A stretch of 64,000 nucleotides of DNA, taken from Emiliania huxleyi CCMP1516. Its lineage: Eukaryota > Haptophyta > Isochrysidales > Noelaerhabdaceae. Both the position numbers and the translations under genes were made by a program. Each line of letters opens with the position of its first letter. The first letter of the stretch is position 1. The stretch covers positions 125,825-189,824 of the forward strand of contig NW_005201123.1 in NCBI RefSeq assembly GCF_000372725.1, in the 5' to 3' direction. Below, in pieces: positions 10,215-21,135 of this stretch. Below the pieces are notes generated by a model. That model worked only from the letters and a program-made list of their open reading frames with translations, searched no databases and was not told the origin of the DNA.

Positions 10215-11109
10215 TCAAGTCAGTCTCGCCAAACGAGGCCCGTGAGATATGAACGAGCCAGCAACTGACCTGCCAGTCGCGCTGCTGCAGGGCACGGGCG
10301 CTGCTCTCGTGGCCATAACGCTTAGCGCGCCGCTGGCGAGCACTGCCGGTGTTGCGGCGATCGCAGGTCCGCTGCGCCGTGTGCTTCCCGGCGCCGCATC
10401 TGTGCTGCACGCTTTTGCGGCCGGATGCCAGCGACTGCGTGCACGCGACAAGCTTTTCGTCGCATCGCACGCGATGACCACCTACGCGTGCGGCGACCTC
10501 CTCGTTCAGCTCGCGAGCCACACGGGAGGTGTTCTACACTCGTCCGCCGTTTCCCTGCATGCCGGGTCGCCCCACCACCGACAGTGCTGCGCCACCCAGG
10601 TGGGCCGATCTCCTATGCACCGCTGCGCACCGTACGTAATTCGGCCGCTGGGATCATCTCCGACGTGCGCGCCTCCCCCGGTCGCTCTAAGTATCGCGAT
10701 ATCACCGCGTCGAGTGTGTGATCAGGCGCTGCCCTTTTACTACTGGTCTTCGCTGCTTGCCGGGGTCGGCAGCACGACGGCGCGCGCTCTTAGCTGAGCC
10801 CGAGATTGTTGCCATGGCGGCGCCCTACTGGCATGCCGTTCCTCCCACAGCCCGACGCGCGAGAGCATACGCCATCCGGATTCCCATCGCCGCGCTATTC
10901 TCAGGCGTGGCTTCCGGAGATGTTGCGCAGCTCGCCCGCGGCGTTGATCGCGCTCAAGGCCCGCCCGTACCCCCACCGACCACCATCATACTGCTTTTCC
11001 TAGGAGCGTGCGCGTATGCCCACATCAGGTGGCACTCCACATCGTGCTCTTCCAGACCGTTTCCAACGCCCTCTATCTCGCCTCGCACGCGCTGCTGTCT
11101 CGCTCCGGT
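10215..11109 (+). pseudogene. Truncated duplicate of the Mpv17-like gene
   Basis: These 895 bases appear identical to 12186-13080: offset exactly 1971, with every open frame translating the same on both strands. The copy contains exons 1-4 and most of exon 5 of the Mpv17-like gene (10249-10528, 10600-10631, 10726-10779, 10905-10958, then from 11029). It breaks off at 11109 into unrelated sequence, so it lacks the C-terminal exon. Identity this complete, introns included, means a very recent duplication, gene conversion or an assembly artefact. Confidence 0.8.
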
Positions 11110-11243
11110 GTCTCGTGTGCCGCCGGCGTGGCGTGAATGTAGGCTTCACGCTGGGGTCGCTCCTCGTCACGAGCGCATCTGCCCCTCTTCTGGCTTCATT
11201 GGGATGCGAGGTCCGTCTGCACCCGCTCCCTCCACTCTGCGTT

Positions 11244-11374
11244 GGGATGTCAGGTACTGCGTAGCTCTTCCGTTGTGGAGGCACGCGACTCCAGACTGAC
11301 CCTTTACGCGCCAATGTATCACACCTCACGGTGCTGATGCTTGGTTCATGTGGAGAAGCCGAGATAAACTAGTC
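11244..11374 (+). repeat. 131-bp direct repeat, left copy
   Basis: Matches 12057-12187 at a constant offset of 813. The pair encloses 11375-12056, which has no convincing gene. At the inner boundary GATAAACTAGT (11363-11373) has its reverse complement at 11417-11427. Confidence 0.85.
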
Positions 11375-12056
11375 CGCCGATAACGATTGGGGTGGGGGCC
11401 CCAACTCGTGGTAGGCCACTAGTTTATCGTAGGGTACTCACGGATACCTCTCCTGAGTCCCTCTCGTGTGCCCCCTCGCGCACATCGCATGCGGTCTTCA
11501 CTCAGCCTCCGCTGCTGTGAACACCAAACTTGCACTTCAGCTGGTGCGCGCTTTCGCCGCCTACTTTCGCGAGCGCGCTTGGCCCTTGCTCCTCATGCGC
11601 GGCGCTCTCGCTGCGCTCTCTCCCTGCTCATGGGACCTGATGCCGCGCCACCTCTGTGGCCGCTCCATCCTCTCTGACGGCGCCAGCCCTCCGGCTGCGC
11701 CATCTCTCTTTGGTTCCCACCCACCCTCTCCTTGGTGGCATGCTAAGCTCTCACGCTATCATGGGATCCACCGTGGCTCTCACGGCGAAGTCAGCTCGAG
11801 CCTCTGCTCGCGTAATGGGTCCTGTCGTCGGCCCATCTTACCTCTCCCCCCTCTTTATGCGGGGGAGACTCCCGCGTCGTTTACGCGGCGGTAGGTGCTC
11901 CACGTGTGGTGAGCTCCACCTCTCTCTCTACTTGGTCTGAGGTGCGAACCCTTACGGCGCCGCGGCCGGCTGCAGGACGTTGAGGTTACCTCCGGACCTG
12001 CAGTTCGTCCAAGCTGTTTGAGTCCCAACCCTCCGCCTTTAGTGGCAAGACCCCGG

Positions 12057-12187
12057 GGGATGTCAGGTACTGCGTAGCTCTTCCGTTGTGGAGGCACGCG
12101 ACTCCAGACTGACCCTTTACGCGCCAATGTATCACACCTCACGGTGCTGATGCTTGGTTCATGTGGAGAAGCCGAGATAAACTAGTC
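12057..12187 (+). repeat. 131-bp direct repeat, right copy
   Basis: Second copy of 11244-11374. It ends within two bases of the point where the second Mpv17-like copy begins, so this is a rearrangement junction. Confidence 0.85.
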
Positions 12188-12219
12188 AAGTCAGTCTCGC
12201 CAAACGAGGCCCGTGAGAT

Positions 12220-13333
12220 ATGAACGAGCCAGCAACTGACCTGCCAGTCGCGCTGCTGCAGGGCACGGGCGCTGCTCTCGTGGCCATAACGCTTAGCGCG
12301 CCGCTGGCGAGCACTGCCGGTGTTGCGGCGATCGCAGGTCCGCTGCGCCGTGTGCTTCCCGGCGCCGCATCTGTGCTGCACGCTTTTGCGGCCGGATGCC
12401 AGCGACTGCGTGCACGCGACAAGCTTTTCGTCGCATCGCACGCGATGACCACCTACGCGTGCGGCGACCTCCTCGTTCAGCTCGCGAGCCACACGGGAGG
12501 TGTTCTACACTCGTCCGCCGTTTCCCTGCATGCCGGGTCGCCCCACCACCGACAGTGCTGCGCCACCCAGGTGGGCCGATCTCCTATGCACCGCTGCGCA
12601 CCGTACGTAATTCGGCCGCTGGGATCATCTCCGACGTGCGCGCCTCCCCCGGTCGCTCTAAGTATCGCGATATCACCGCGTCGAGTGTGTGATCAGGCGC
12701 TGCCCTTTTACTACTGGTCTTCGCTGCTTGCCGGGGTCGGCAGCACGACGGCGCGCGCTCTTAGCTGAGCCCGAGATTGTTGCCATGGCGGCGCCCTACT
12801 GGCATGCCGTTCCTCCCACAGCCCGACGCGCGAGAGCATACGCCATCCGGATTCCCATCGCCGCGCTATTCTCAGGCGTGGCTTCCGGAGATGTTGCGCA
12901 GCTCGCCCGCGGCGTTGATCGCGCTCAAGGCCCGCCCGTACCCCCACCGACCACCATCATACTGCTTTTCCTAGGAGCGTGCGCGTATGCCCACATCAGG
13001 TGGCACTCCACATCGTGCTCTTCCAGACCGTTTCCAACGCCCTCTATCTCGCCTCGCACGCGCTGCTGTCTCGCTCCGGTTGGCGTGGCGCCGTCACACG
13101 GTGCCAATCGCGTTGACGCAGATGTCACGCCCCCCCCCCCCCATCCACCCCCCCCCCCCCTCTGCAGGGTGCGTCGCTCACTCTGGCAGACGTGCCTTGT
13201 CGCCGCGGTCAGTTTTGGCATCGGCGGGCCACTCGTCTACATGCTGCCCTCAGTCTTGCTACAGTCTGCCCTCCGCAACGTCGGCGTCCTCGGGTTCTCA
13301 AGCTACCTCGCACTCGTCGCAAACAGTGGCTGA
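12220..13333 (+). CDS. Mpv17/PMP22-family membrane protein
   Basis: Model: 12220-12499, 12571-12602, 12697-12750, 12876-12929, 13000-13109 and 13168-13333, 231 residues; the first two introns are GT-AG, the last three GC-AG, and all phases agree. Signs of the Mpv17/PMP22 family are a membrane helix ending A-C-G-D-L-L-V-Q-L (the family G-D-x-x-x-Q motif), G-P-I-S-Y-A-P-L-R-T followed by a Tyr-Tyr-Trp segment, an A-L-K-V-A-L-H-I-V-L-F-Q helix, and a last hydrophobic pair before the stop. Members are small four-helix proteins of mitochondrial, peroxisomal or plastid membranes. It is slightly longer than usual because of an Ala/Gly-rich N-terminus that could target an organelle. The intron before the last exon holds two long C runs. 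Confidence 0.7.
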
Positions 13334-14000
13334 GGAGGCGAGTAGGCCCAAGGCGCTTACTGGCCAGCGGGCGTGAGGGCGGGACCGCGCGCTAACCGTT
13401 CAGCGCGCATTGGAGAGAGATCAGAGAAGTGTGAAGTGTGGGGGAGCGCGCCAGGGTTTTTCCATTTTCGTGCCTGATGCGTCTTGTTGCGTGTACTCCG
13501 CAACGTGTACCCTGCAACGTGTACCCGGCTTTGTACGTGTGGTCGGGATAAAGCTAAACCAGGTGCCTTCTGCGCCGGCGCGCGGGCCGCTGTGAGGGGT
13601 GTCTCTCGTCGAGTCTGCGGGGGGGGGGGCCCGCTGGGCCCCGGGGCCCCCGCTATTTTTTTCTCATTTCACATAATACGATTTGGATCAAACACCTTTC
13701 ACAAATGACAAAAGTATCAGGTGCGCCGCACCGTGGCGCGTGGGCACACAGTACACAACACGAGACACATGACACATTATCCGGAGTATGCACCACACTC
13801 CATGGTCTCCCACGCGCCGCTCGTGCGGCGTCATTTCACATGTACATGTGTATGCACTCTTGCAAGCCTCCTCGGCCCGAGTCAAATGCTATTGCATGGC
13901 CGTAAATATGTGCCAGGTGCGTACGAATGATAACTTAATACGGCACCCGCGGGCCGCTGCCTGCTCACCGCAAGCCCTAAAGATGCTATAGCCGCGCATG
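13334..14000. other. Intergenic region between Mpv17-like and channel genes
   Basis: No gene seen. Contains a GGGGCCCC-rich palindromic patch at 13620-13650 and an ACATGTACATGT repeat near 13838. Confidence 0.4.
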
Positions 14001-15253
14001 TCAGCAGCGCAGCGCCTGCTTCTTCTCTCGCATTTTAGTCCGCCAGACGCAGTAGGTCTTGAGCTGTAGCACAAACCACATGCCGAGCAGGAGGTAGAGC
14101 GAGTACAGGTCTGCCTCGTGGCCGAGTAGTTCGACGTCGTGGACAATAGGAATTGGGCCCGATCGCATCCCAAAGAGAGAAGTCACAATGGTCACAACCA
14201 TCAAATACAGGCACTGCTCGCCAATGTAACGGTCAAGAAGCGTCAAGTAGCTCACCGCGGGAACCATCGCGGTAATCGCCAACTTGTAGGCAGCCGCCGT
14301 TAGGAGCAACGCGAGCTGTGTCGCGATGCGGTCGCTCGGTTCGGCCATGGTGAAGGCGGTGGCGATCGAGAGGAAGGAGATCATCCCCATCGGAGCGACG
14401 ACGTTGTACAAGAAATAGCCGCATTGCCGCCTTACGGTGCACGTGATCGCGATCGCCGGGTACCTGTTTGCTTCACTGCCTGCGATGCGCTTGATCCCTG
14501 AGTGTGCGAAGGCCGTGGCTTTCGGCGGGAAGGGCGCGAGGTCGTACTCATTCTTGAGGTTGAAGGCCTCGCGGTCGATCGAACTAACCATATCGGGTGA
14601 GAGCTCCAGCTTCACCGGAAACGGACTTGCGCCAATGGCGCATTGTATCTCGACCTGGAGAGTTAGCTCCTGCACGTCGAGGGGGAACTCCTGCAGCTCC
14701 ATGATTTCTTGAAATTCGCCCTCGAACCTGAGGATGCACATCAGGTCGTCCCCCCGACGCAGAACCTTGCGCTCCTTGAAGTCGCTCGCGTCTACCGGTT
14801 TGTTGGAGTTGATGAGGCGGAATTGATCCGTGAGGTACCAGAGGACGCTTGGCACCACGGGACACTCCGCGTTGTCCTCCTCGGTCATAGTGTTTTCAAC
14901 CAAGCCGTCAAAGCCACGCTTGTAGAAGCGGGTGTCAAGTGCACCGCCGGGAGCGCGAAGTTCCATGTAGTATTGGGCGATGAACACCTGCTCTGCAATC
15001 AATATGTGCTTGATCTTGACAAACACCCTTTGCAACAGGAATATCCGCTCGGGGGCCAGCGCTTTCCGAGTGGGTGCGACACTCTCTTGCCGAACGCGCT
15101 GTGGCCACAGCCGGCCGGCGTCCCCGGGCGGAATCTCGCCGGGACCATTCCTACGTCGATCCCCCGCATCGGCGACAGCACCGCCACCGGCACCCCGCAT
15201 AGCACGGCAACCAGCAGATCTGCTCTGTGCAGAATTAGGGAAAGAAGCGGCAT
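14001..15253 (-). CDS. Cys-less pentameric ligand-gated ion channel subunit
   Basis: The frame from about 15036 to the stop at 14001 is a complete pLGIC: first ligand-domain strands (V-F-V-K-I-K-H-I-L), the F-P-L-D-V-Q loop, then M1 (Y-F-L-Y-N-V-V-A-P-M-G), M2 (R-I-A-T-Q-L-A-L-L-L-T), M3 and M4 near the end. The M3-M4 loop is short, as in bacterial channels. The two cysteines that bracket this loop in animal receptors are absent. An ATG at 15253 in another frame opens a good signal peptide (P-L-L-S-L-I-L-H-R-A-D-L-L-V-A-V-L), and a GC donor at about 15168 would join it in phase to 15036. The single long frame from 15371 is the alternative but lacks a signal peptide. Ligand and ion unknown. 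Confidence 0.85.
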
Positions 15254-15499
15254 TGTCCGGCTGCAGGTACGTTTCCGGAAGGCGCGCCCAATCGGGTGTC
15301 CTCTGGCGTGCGCCGTGGTCGGACGACGAAGATGCCGCGACTGGTGGCGGGGCGTGGGTCGCCGCCGCCATGTGTGTGGTTGAGCCGCGTCCGTCCTCTT
15401 GGCCGGAGAATCTTACAACAAAACTCCCTCGCACAACACTGGGCACGGGACTGGCGCGCACTGGCACTAACACAGGCCGGAGAAAAGACAAACTCAGCT

Positions 15500-16260
15500 T
15501 CTTAGCTCCAAGATTCTTAGCTCCCCGGCCCTGGATGTGCGGTTACTGACTGCACTCCAAGTGCTCCAAGTGCTCAGTACGGGGCTAGGGCTCTCTTGCC
15601 CGCAACCCGATCCTGATCATCCGGCCCGCTGGGTGCGCTTCTCAGCTCCCCGGCCCTGGATGTGAGGCTACTAACCGCACTCCAAGTGCTCCAAGTGCTC
15701 CAAGTACCAGGGTAGTCAGTGTTACACCCTCACCCGGGGAGTCGGGCGCGGGATCGCCGGAGGCGGAGTCAACAGGATCAAGCAGAGAAGACGAGACGGC
15801 GGCGGGGCCGCAGCCGAAAAAGGCTAGGAGGGGAGGTCGGGCCCCGCGCCCGTCGCACAACTATCGGGATGCGACCAGAAGGAAGGACCGAGAGGTGGGG
15901 GAAGACGCCACGGAGTGAAAGTTGGGAGACCACGAAGAGGGGTCCGGTGTGGTGAGGTGCCGGGTGTGGATGGGCGTCGAGTCCGTGTCGAGTGTTTACT
16001 AGCTCCGAGTAGAGGGGGCGTTCTGCTGCTAGGGGAAACCTGGAGCGCGGAGCTAACCCTCGGATACCCGTGTTTACTTTACGGCCCGCCTTTCCCTGCG
16101 AACGGCGAACGCGCACCCCCCCTAGCTAGGTGGGTCAGGGCTCTCTAGCCCGTAGCCCGATGCCGATCATCCGGCTCGCTGGGTGCGCTTCTTAGCTCCC
16201 CGGCCCTGGATGTGAGGTTAATGACTGCACTCCAAGTGCTCCAAGTTACACACCTCCTAG
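15500..16260 (+). repeat. Field of CTTAGCTCCCCGGCCCTGG repeats
   Basis: Three tandem-like copies (about 15510-15575, 15635-15715, 16187-16255) of a unit that ends in ACTCCAAGTGCTCCAAG; a fourth partial copy is at 56620-56675. The part from 16010 to 16200 also has an inverted copy at 61805-61965. No gene seen here. Confidence 0.75.
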
Positions 16261-16394
16261 CATGGAGGACGGGCCCACACGCACACACACGCTGCACACG
16301 ATTGGCTCGGGAGCCGACACGAGGCACACTGTCACCGGCTGTAGCACCGGGTCCGGACTGCTGGACACACAGCACACAGGTCACACCGACTCAC

Positions 16395-16705
16395 AGGTAC
16401 GGGGTGTGGACCGTGAGTTGACCAGGGGTTGTGCGCCGGGCCCTCCTGCTCGGCTCCAGCCAGTAGACAAGTCTTGTCACTAACAGAGTAGAAGGATCTG
16501 ACCTCGGGGCCGATGTGACCAAGCGCTGGTAGCGTGGTTTTACCTCACACCCATGGTCTCACAGTGTGCCGGCAGTCGCCGAGCAGTGTCGCTCACACAA
16601 GCCGCAGCACAAGTGACTGAGGGCCAGTGAGGGCGAGCCCATCGCTGTCACAGCTGTGGTAGCCGCACAGTAGGCTGTGTCAACTGTGCAGAGCGTGTGA
16701 GCAGC
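16395..16705 (+). repeat. 310-bp dispersed repeat, plus copy
   Basis: Matches the reverse complement of about 60285-60610 over nearly its whole length with scattered differences. Together with the 16010-16200 / 61805-61965 match it keeps the same order, so a longer ancestral unit is implied. 16706-17198 has no gene seen. Confidence 0.8.
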
Positions 16706-17198
16706 CGAGGAGCTGCTCTCCAGGCTTCTGACGCAAAGAGCTGCATGCCATCGAAGGCGCTGTCGAGGTTCGCCGAGCGCGGCGCAGGTTGGAGGACACC
16801 GTCACCGACGAGCGCGTTGGACTTTTCACTCCGGACAAAAACGCGGCACAGCGGACGGTGCGGGGCGTGCCGCAAACTTAGCGGCGAGGCGCGGGACCGT
16901 CTGTGGCGAAGTGGGTCGCGTCCTCCGATTTCCTCAACTCACGGTCCGCTCCCTCTACAGCACACAGGAGTCAGGACAGCTCACCGAGGAGCGAGGTGGC
17001 GCTATGTAGTGGGGTTCTCATGGGACTGAGTGCTCTGCAAAAACAATTGAAAAAAGGGCGGTTAATCCAAACCGTAAAATAGGCCAGAAAAAGCCCCGCT
17101 GCAGCCGGGCGAGAGGCGAACGCCGAGATCGCGGGTACAGGTATGGCCCTCCCCTTTTAAGGCCTGCAACCCTGTGCCTGTCTGCCGACGCAAGTCCA

Positions 17199-17209
17199 TC
17201 AGCAGGGGT

Positions 17210-17279
<70 letters not shown>

Positions 17280-18928
17280 CGGTGGCGGCGCCTCGGGCGC
17301 GGGGGGGGGCGGCTCGTGCCCGGGAGGCTGCGCCAAGGCCAGCGCTTCGCATCGCGGCTGCACGGGCGCCGGGCCAGGCGGCGCGCCCAAGTACCCACAC
17401 CCGCCGCCGTAGTGGCCGGGGTAGGCTGCGCCCTGCCAGCCGGCCCCGGTCCCATAGTGGCCCTGCCAGCCGGCCCCGCCGCCGTAGTGGCCATCGTAGG
17501 CTCCGTAGTAGCCTGGGTAGGCTCCGCCCTGCCAGCCGGGGCCGGCGCCACCGTGATAGCCGTACCCATGCGGTGGCGGGTACCCGTGCGGTTGCGGGTA
17601 CCCGTGCGCCGAGCCCCGAGGCGGATGCCCGGGTGGCGGCGCAGGGTGTGTGTGCCCGTGCGGTGGCGCGGCGCTGCTGCCATCGGCACTTGCCGGCGGT
17701 CTCCGCGCCGCCTCATCGGTAGAGGAGGGAACAGCGGGACCGGCGCCGTTTGCAGCTGCAAGCGCAGGTGGCGGCAGCCCGGGCGGCGGCTTGGGCCCTC
17801 GCTTTTCGAAATCGTCACGAACCGCCTGCGCGCACGGGAGGGGGGGGGGGGGGGTTCTGGCAATCGGTCGATGCGAGCAAAGGGAGGAGGCCCCCCTCGC
17901 TCCAGGGCACTCCTCGCCCCTCCGAGACGGCCCATCACCCGCCACACACCTTGACGAGCGACTCGGCCAGCGTCCGTCCGAGCTCGAGCGCCTCCGGGCT
18001 TGGAGCCTGCCGGGGAGCCACGCACGGGTGAGCGGTGGTATCCCCAGCGTCTGCCAGCCTCTCTCGACTCTAGCCTCTCTCTCCGCACCGACCCCCGCCA
18101 CTATGCATCACTGACCGAGATCGAGATGTGGAGGGGCCGCGTGTCGAGGCCGCCGTCCACGGTGCTGCATCCCTTGCCGGAAAGCTGCACGCGGCAGCCC
18201 GACCGCTCCTGGATGTGTTTCAGGTAGGCGCCCCTCGGCCCAAGCAGCTTCCCTCGGAGCTGGTAGCCAGTGCACGTCACGTCGAGCCCAACATCCACGT
18301 CGCAATGCAGCACACCGCCCGCCGCGGCGCTCGCCGCGCCTCCCACCGTCGCCGCGGAGCCCGCCAGCGCCGCTGCCGCCGCCGCGGCGGGGTCGCAGGT
18401 GCCGCCACCATTTGAGTACCCGGGCGCCGGCTCTGGCGGAGGGCCCATGAGCTCGCGCAAGATCGCCTCTGCCCGTTCGATCGCCTCCTGTGTGTCCGCC
18501 TCGAGGTGCAGGTGCAGCGGCCGCTCGTCGGTCGACGTGTCGCCCGGCGGCTTATACCGCCCACGAATCACGATCGACGCCCCGGTTTGCGACGTGACCT
18601 CCTCGTGCGTCTGTTTGCGCGTGAGGGCGCCCTTCGTCTTGCAGTCGTTGATGTCGATGTCCAGAAACGGCCGCCCGGCGAGCAGCCCCGAGGCGACACC
18701 TCCGCCGCCTCCGCCGCCACCGACCAGGCCGGGGAGCCGGAGGCTCGCCACCGCCGCCGCCGCCGCCGCCGCCGCTGCGGCGGCGACACGAGCCGCCTCC
18801 TCGGGATTGGACGCGGCGGGCGCCTGCGCCTGCGGGGCGGCGGGCGCGGCCTCCGCCGGCGCGGCGGCTCCCCAGCGCCTACGCTTGCGAGGCTGCTCTG
18901 CACCGGGATCAGCAGCGGTCGGCTCCAT
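17199..18928 (-). CDS. KHDC4/BLOM7-type tandem KH RNA-binding protein
   Basis: Model: 18928-18116, 18006-17950 and 17825-17199, two GT-AG phase-0 introns, 498 residues. A basic start (R-K-R-R-R-W) that could be a nuclear signal and Ala/Gly runs are followed by the first KH-like domain (I-N-D-C then L-T-R-K-Q-T-H-E-E-V and I-V-I-R-G-R-Y) and a second KH domain with the G-x-x-G-type loop L-G-P-R-G-A-Y-L-K-H-I-Q and S-G-K-G. The small middle exon completes the KH fold (A-L-E-L-G-R-T-L-A-E-S-L-V-K). This order is that of KHDC4/BLOM7, a splicing-associated protein. The tail is rich in Gly, Tyr, Pro and His and ends in a run of about 30 prolines encoded by a CCG array. Confidence 0.85.
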
Positions 18929-19678
18929 GGACACGTTAGGAAAAAAGAAACGGCCAGCGGAAAGAAACGGGCGCCCTCCCACACACAACACTGGGCACGG
19001 GGAAGACTAACGCGCCGCGCGCATGTAAGATACTCGCACATTAGATTCATTACAGAGAGAGAGAGCTTCCGAGCTCTCACGCCGCGAGTAGGGCCCTTAG
19101 GGGCCTAGAGAACACAACCCCCTCTCCCTTTCCTCCCAGTAAGCTAAAAGTACATACACAGCGGGAAAGAATTGATTCGAGGCGAAAGAATGAGATCAAA
19201 GTATATTTACATCGAAAAGAGTTGCGAGCGCCATACAGACCTCGCGCACGCAGATTTTTTTACCGCTGCACGCTCGCACAGTGGGCAAAAAGTTGAGCAG
19301 GAAAAAGATTGAGCAGGAAGGATGAGCTCGTAGGTAGGCGGTAGAGAACGCACGCAGCCACAGTCCTGTCGGCAACAACAAAACACAAGTCGGCTGTCGG
19401 GGGCGGCCCGCGCGACGCTTGAGGCGAGATAGCTTCGAGCCCCTGGTATTGGTTCCCTGGGAAACATTCAAATTCTGCCGCGCGCGCGCGCGCACGCGCG
19501 CGTGTGTGTGTGTGTGCTACTCATGGAGGCAACCGATGCGAGTCGACTGGTGTGTGTCGTCGTGGTTTCGTTCCTTCAAGAACGCCTGACTGAGGGAGGG
19601 TGTAGAGGATGTAGAAGGTAAGCGCTGTAGAGCTAGAGATGTACAGCGCTCTGCCTCTGGAGCGCTGTAGAGCTCTTG
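18929..19678. other. Intergenic region
   Basis: No gene seen. Holds a (CG)n(TG)n microsatellite at about 19480-19520 and AGCGCTGTAGAGCT repeats near 19620-19675 just outside the element that follows. Confidence 0.4.
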
Positions 19679-20175
19679 GTACCCCTAGATAGGCTTAAAA
19701 GGGTGGGCCCTGGGGCGCCTGCGGCTTAAACGGCTTAAAACCTGCCATGGCAGGTTTTAAGAGCTGCTGGGCCGCCGATTCCTTAAACGGTCTTAAACGC
19801 TTAAACGGTGCGGGAGAGTTCCCGAGGTCGATGGTCCGGGAGGCTCCCCCCTCCCCGGTAGACGCCGGAGGCCGGGAGAAGCTGGCTACAGTCAGCTGGC
19901 ACGCGTCCCCTATGCGAGTATGGCTCCTGCCAGTGCACCAGACTTACAGATGTGTCTTCAGTGGCGGGTTTGTGCCTATTAACGGCAGTATTGGAGAAAC
20001 CGGCGCGGACCCCAGCGACGCGTGCCGGTGAGGCCGATTTTCTTAAACGGACTTAAAAGAGGGACGCCCCCCGTGCCTGCAATCTCTTAAATGACAATTT
20101 GAGCCCCCAAACCTCCTCATTTCTTAAAAGGTCTTAAAACAATCCGGCCCTCAGAACCCTAGGGGTACCCTAAGG
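19679..20175. mobile_element. MITE-like element with 11-bp terminal inverted repeats
   Basis: Ends are GGTACCCCTAG at 19679 and its reverse complement at about 20164. The interior is full of CTTAAACGG and TTAAAA words and has a perfect 28-bp palindrome centred on CCATGG (19734-19761). It has no coding capacity. A partial copy in the other orientation lies at 5337-5525. A clean target duplication was not found. Confidence 0.6.
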
Positions 20176-20779
20176 TAGAGCTGTACAGCTCGAGTCACAG
20201 TCTGATGATGTGCTGGCACTGGTTCTGTACATTTCTTACGCCCGGCCACAAGCCATCCGGGCTGTGAAAAGTAACGTGAAAAGCTTGCTGTCTCGCCCTT
20301 CTCGACTGTCTGTGCTTGTGCGTCTTGGGTCCGGGGTCGTGCCGCGTTTATGTGTCAGCTTGCTGCCATCTGTCCCGATCGTGACCAACCAAAGCCCCCC
20401 CTCTTCTGAGATCCGTGCTTGCACCGATCCTGAATCGTCCACCGCTCCCCAGCCGTGCTCGCCGAACATCAGCCGCCGCCGCCGACGACGCGCCGACAAC
20501 TCCTGAAAAGGCAGGCATCAAATGTCGAGGACGGAGAGCATTGCGAGAATCGTACCAAACTCGGTCAGGGGTGGTGAAGAGATGTAGGACCTTCCTTAGG
20601 TCCGCCTCTCACACCCTCACTGTCTGCGATGTGAGCATGTGAGCTTCTTGTTTCCTATCAACCTATCTGTGAAAAGCTTGCGAGCAGCGAGTGGGAGAGG
20701 CGCGGCGCTTGGACTACGAGCTTACTTCCTCTTGATCACAGCGGGAGCAGGCGGACATCGCTTCCAAGGGGGGGGGTGC
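20176..20779. other. Intergenic region
   Basis: A minus-strand frame at 20236-20499 has a basic start, but no family or splice context supports a gene. Confidence 0.3.
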
Positions 20780-21135
20780 TTCTCTCCACACCACATGCTA
20801 GGGGGGGGGGTCGTGGAGGACCCCCCCAGAGACTCGTGGTCAGCCCTCCGGGCCCTTGATTTTACGCCTCATTTCGCAGCATTTTCGAGGGGAAAATCAC
20901 CCTTTGGAGCTACATGAGCCTTCAGACTGGTCAGATTCTCCAAGAATTGGACTTTCAGCCACGATTTCACAACTTTGGGGGCAAAAATCGGCTCTCTGGC
21001 GGCTATTCCTAGCCCACGAACTGCTGGGGGGTGCCTACCACATGCTAGGGGGGGGGGGTCCGACCCCCCCAGAGGCTTCACCACATGCTAGGGGGGGGGT
21101 CCCGACCCCCCCAGAGGCTTCACCACATGCTAGGG
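20780..21135. repeat. 41-42 bp G-run repeat (CACCACATGCTAG plus G-run/C-run)
   Basis: Units begin at about 20789, 21037, 21079 and 21121. Each is CACCACATGCTAG followed by 6 to 12 G, a short centre and a C run then AGAG, so each unit folds on itself. Confidence 0.85.

Noticed and set aside
11466-11940. Frames between the 131-bp direct repeats
   Set aside because: Low coding quality on both strands; treated as repeat-flanked spacer, not a gene.
11244-12187. 131-bp direct repeats as ends of a small LTR-type element
   Set aside because: No primer-binding site, polypurine tract or retroelement coding seen, and the right copy coincides with a gene-duplication junction.
17174-17722. Alanine/arginine-rich plus-strand frames over the CGG array
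   Set aside because: They are antisense shadows of the polyproline tail of the KHDC4-type gene.
20236-20499. Minus-strand frame of 87 residues
   Set aside because: No splice sites, family resemblance or coding bias strong enough to call a gene.
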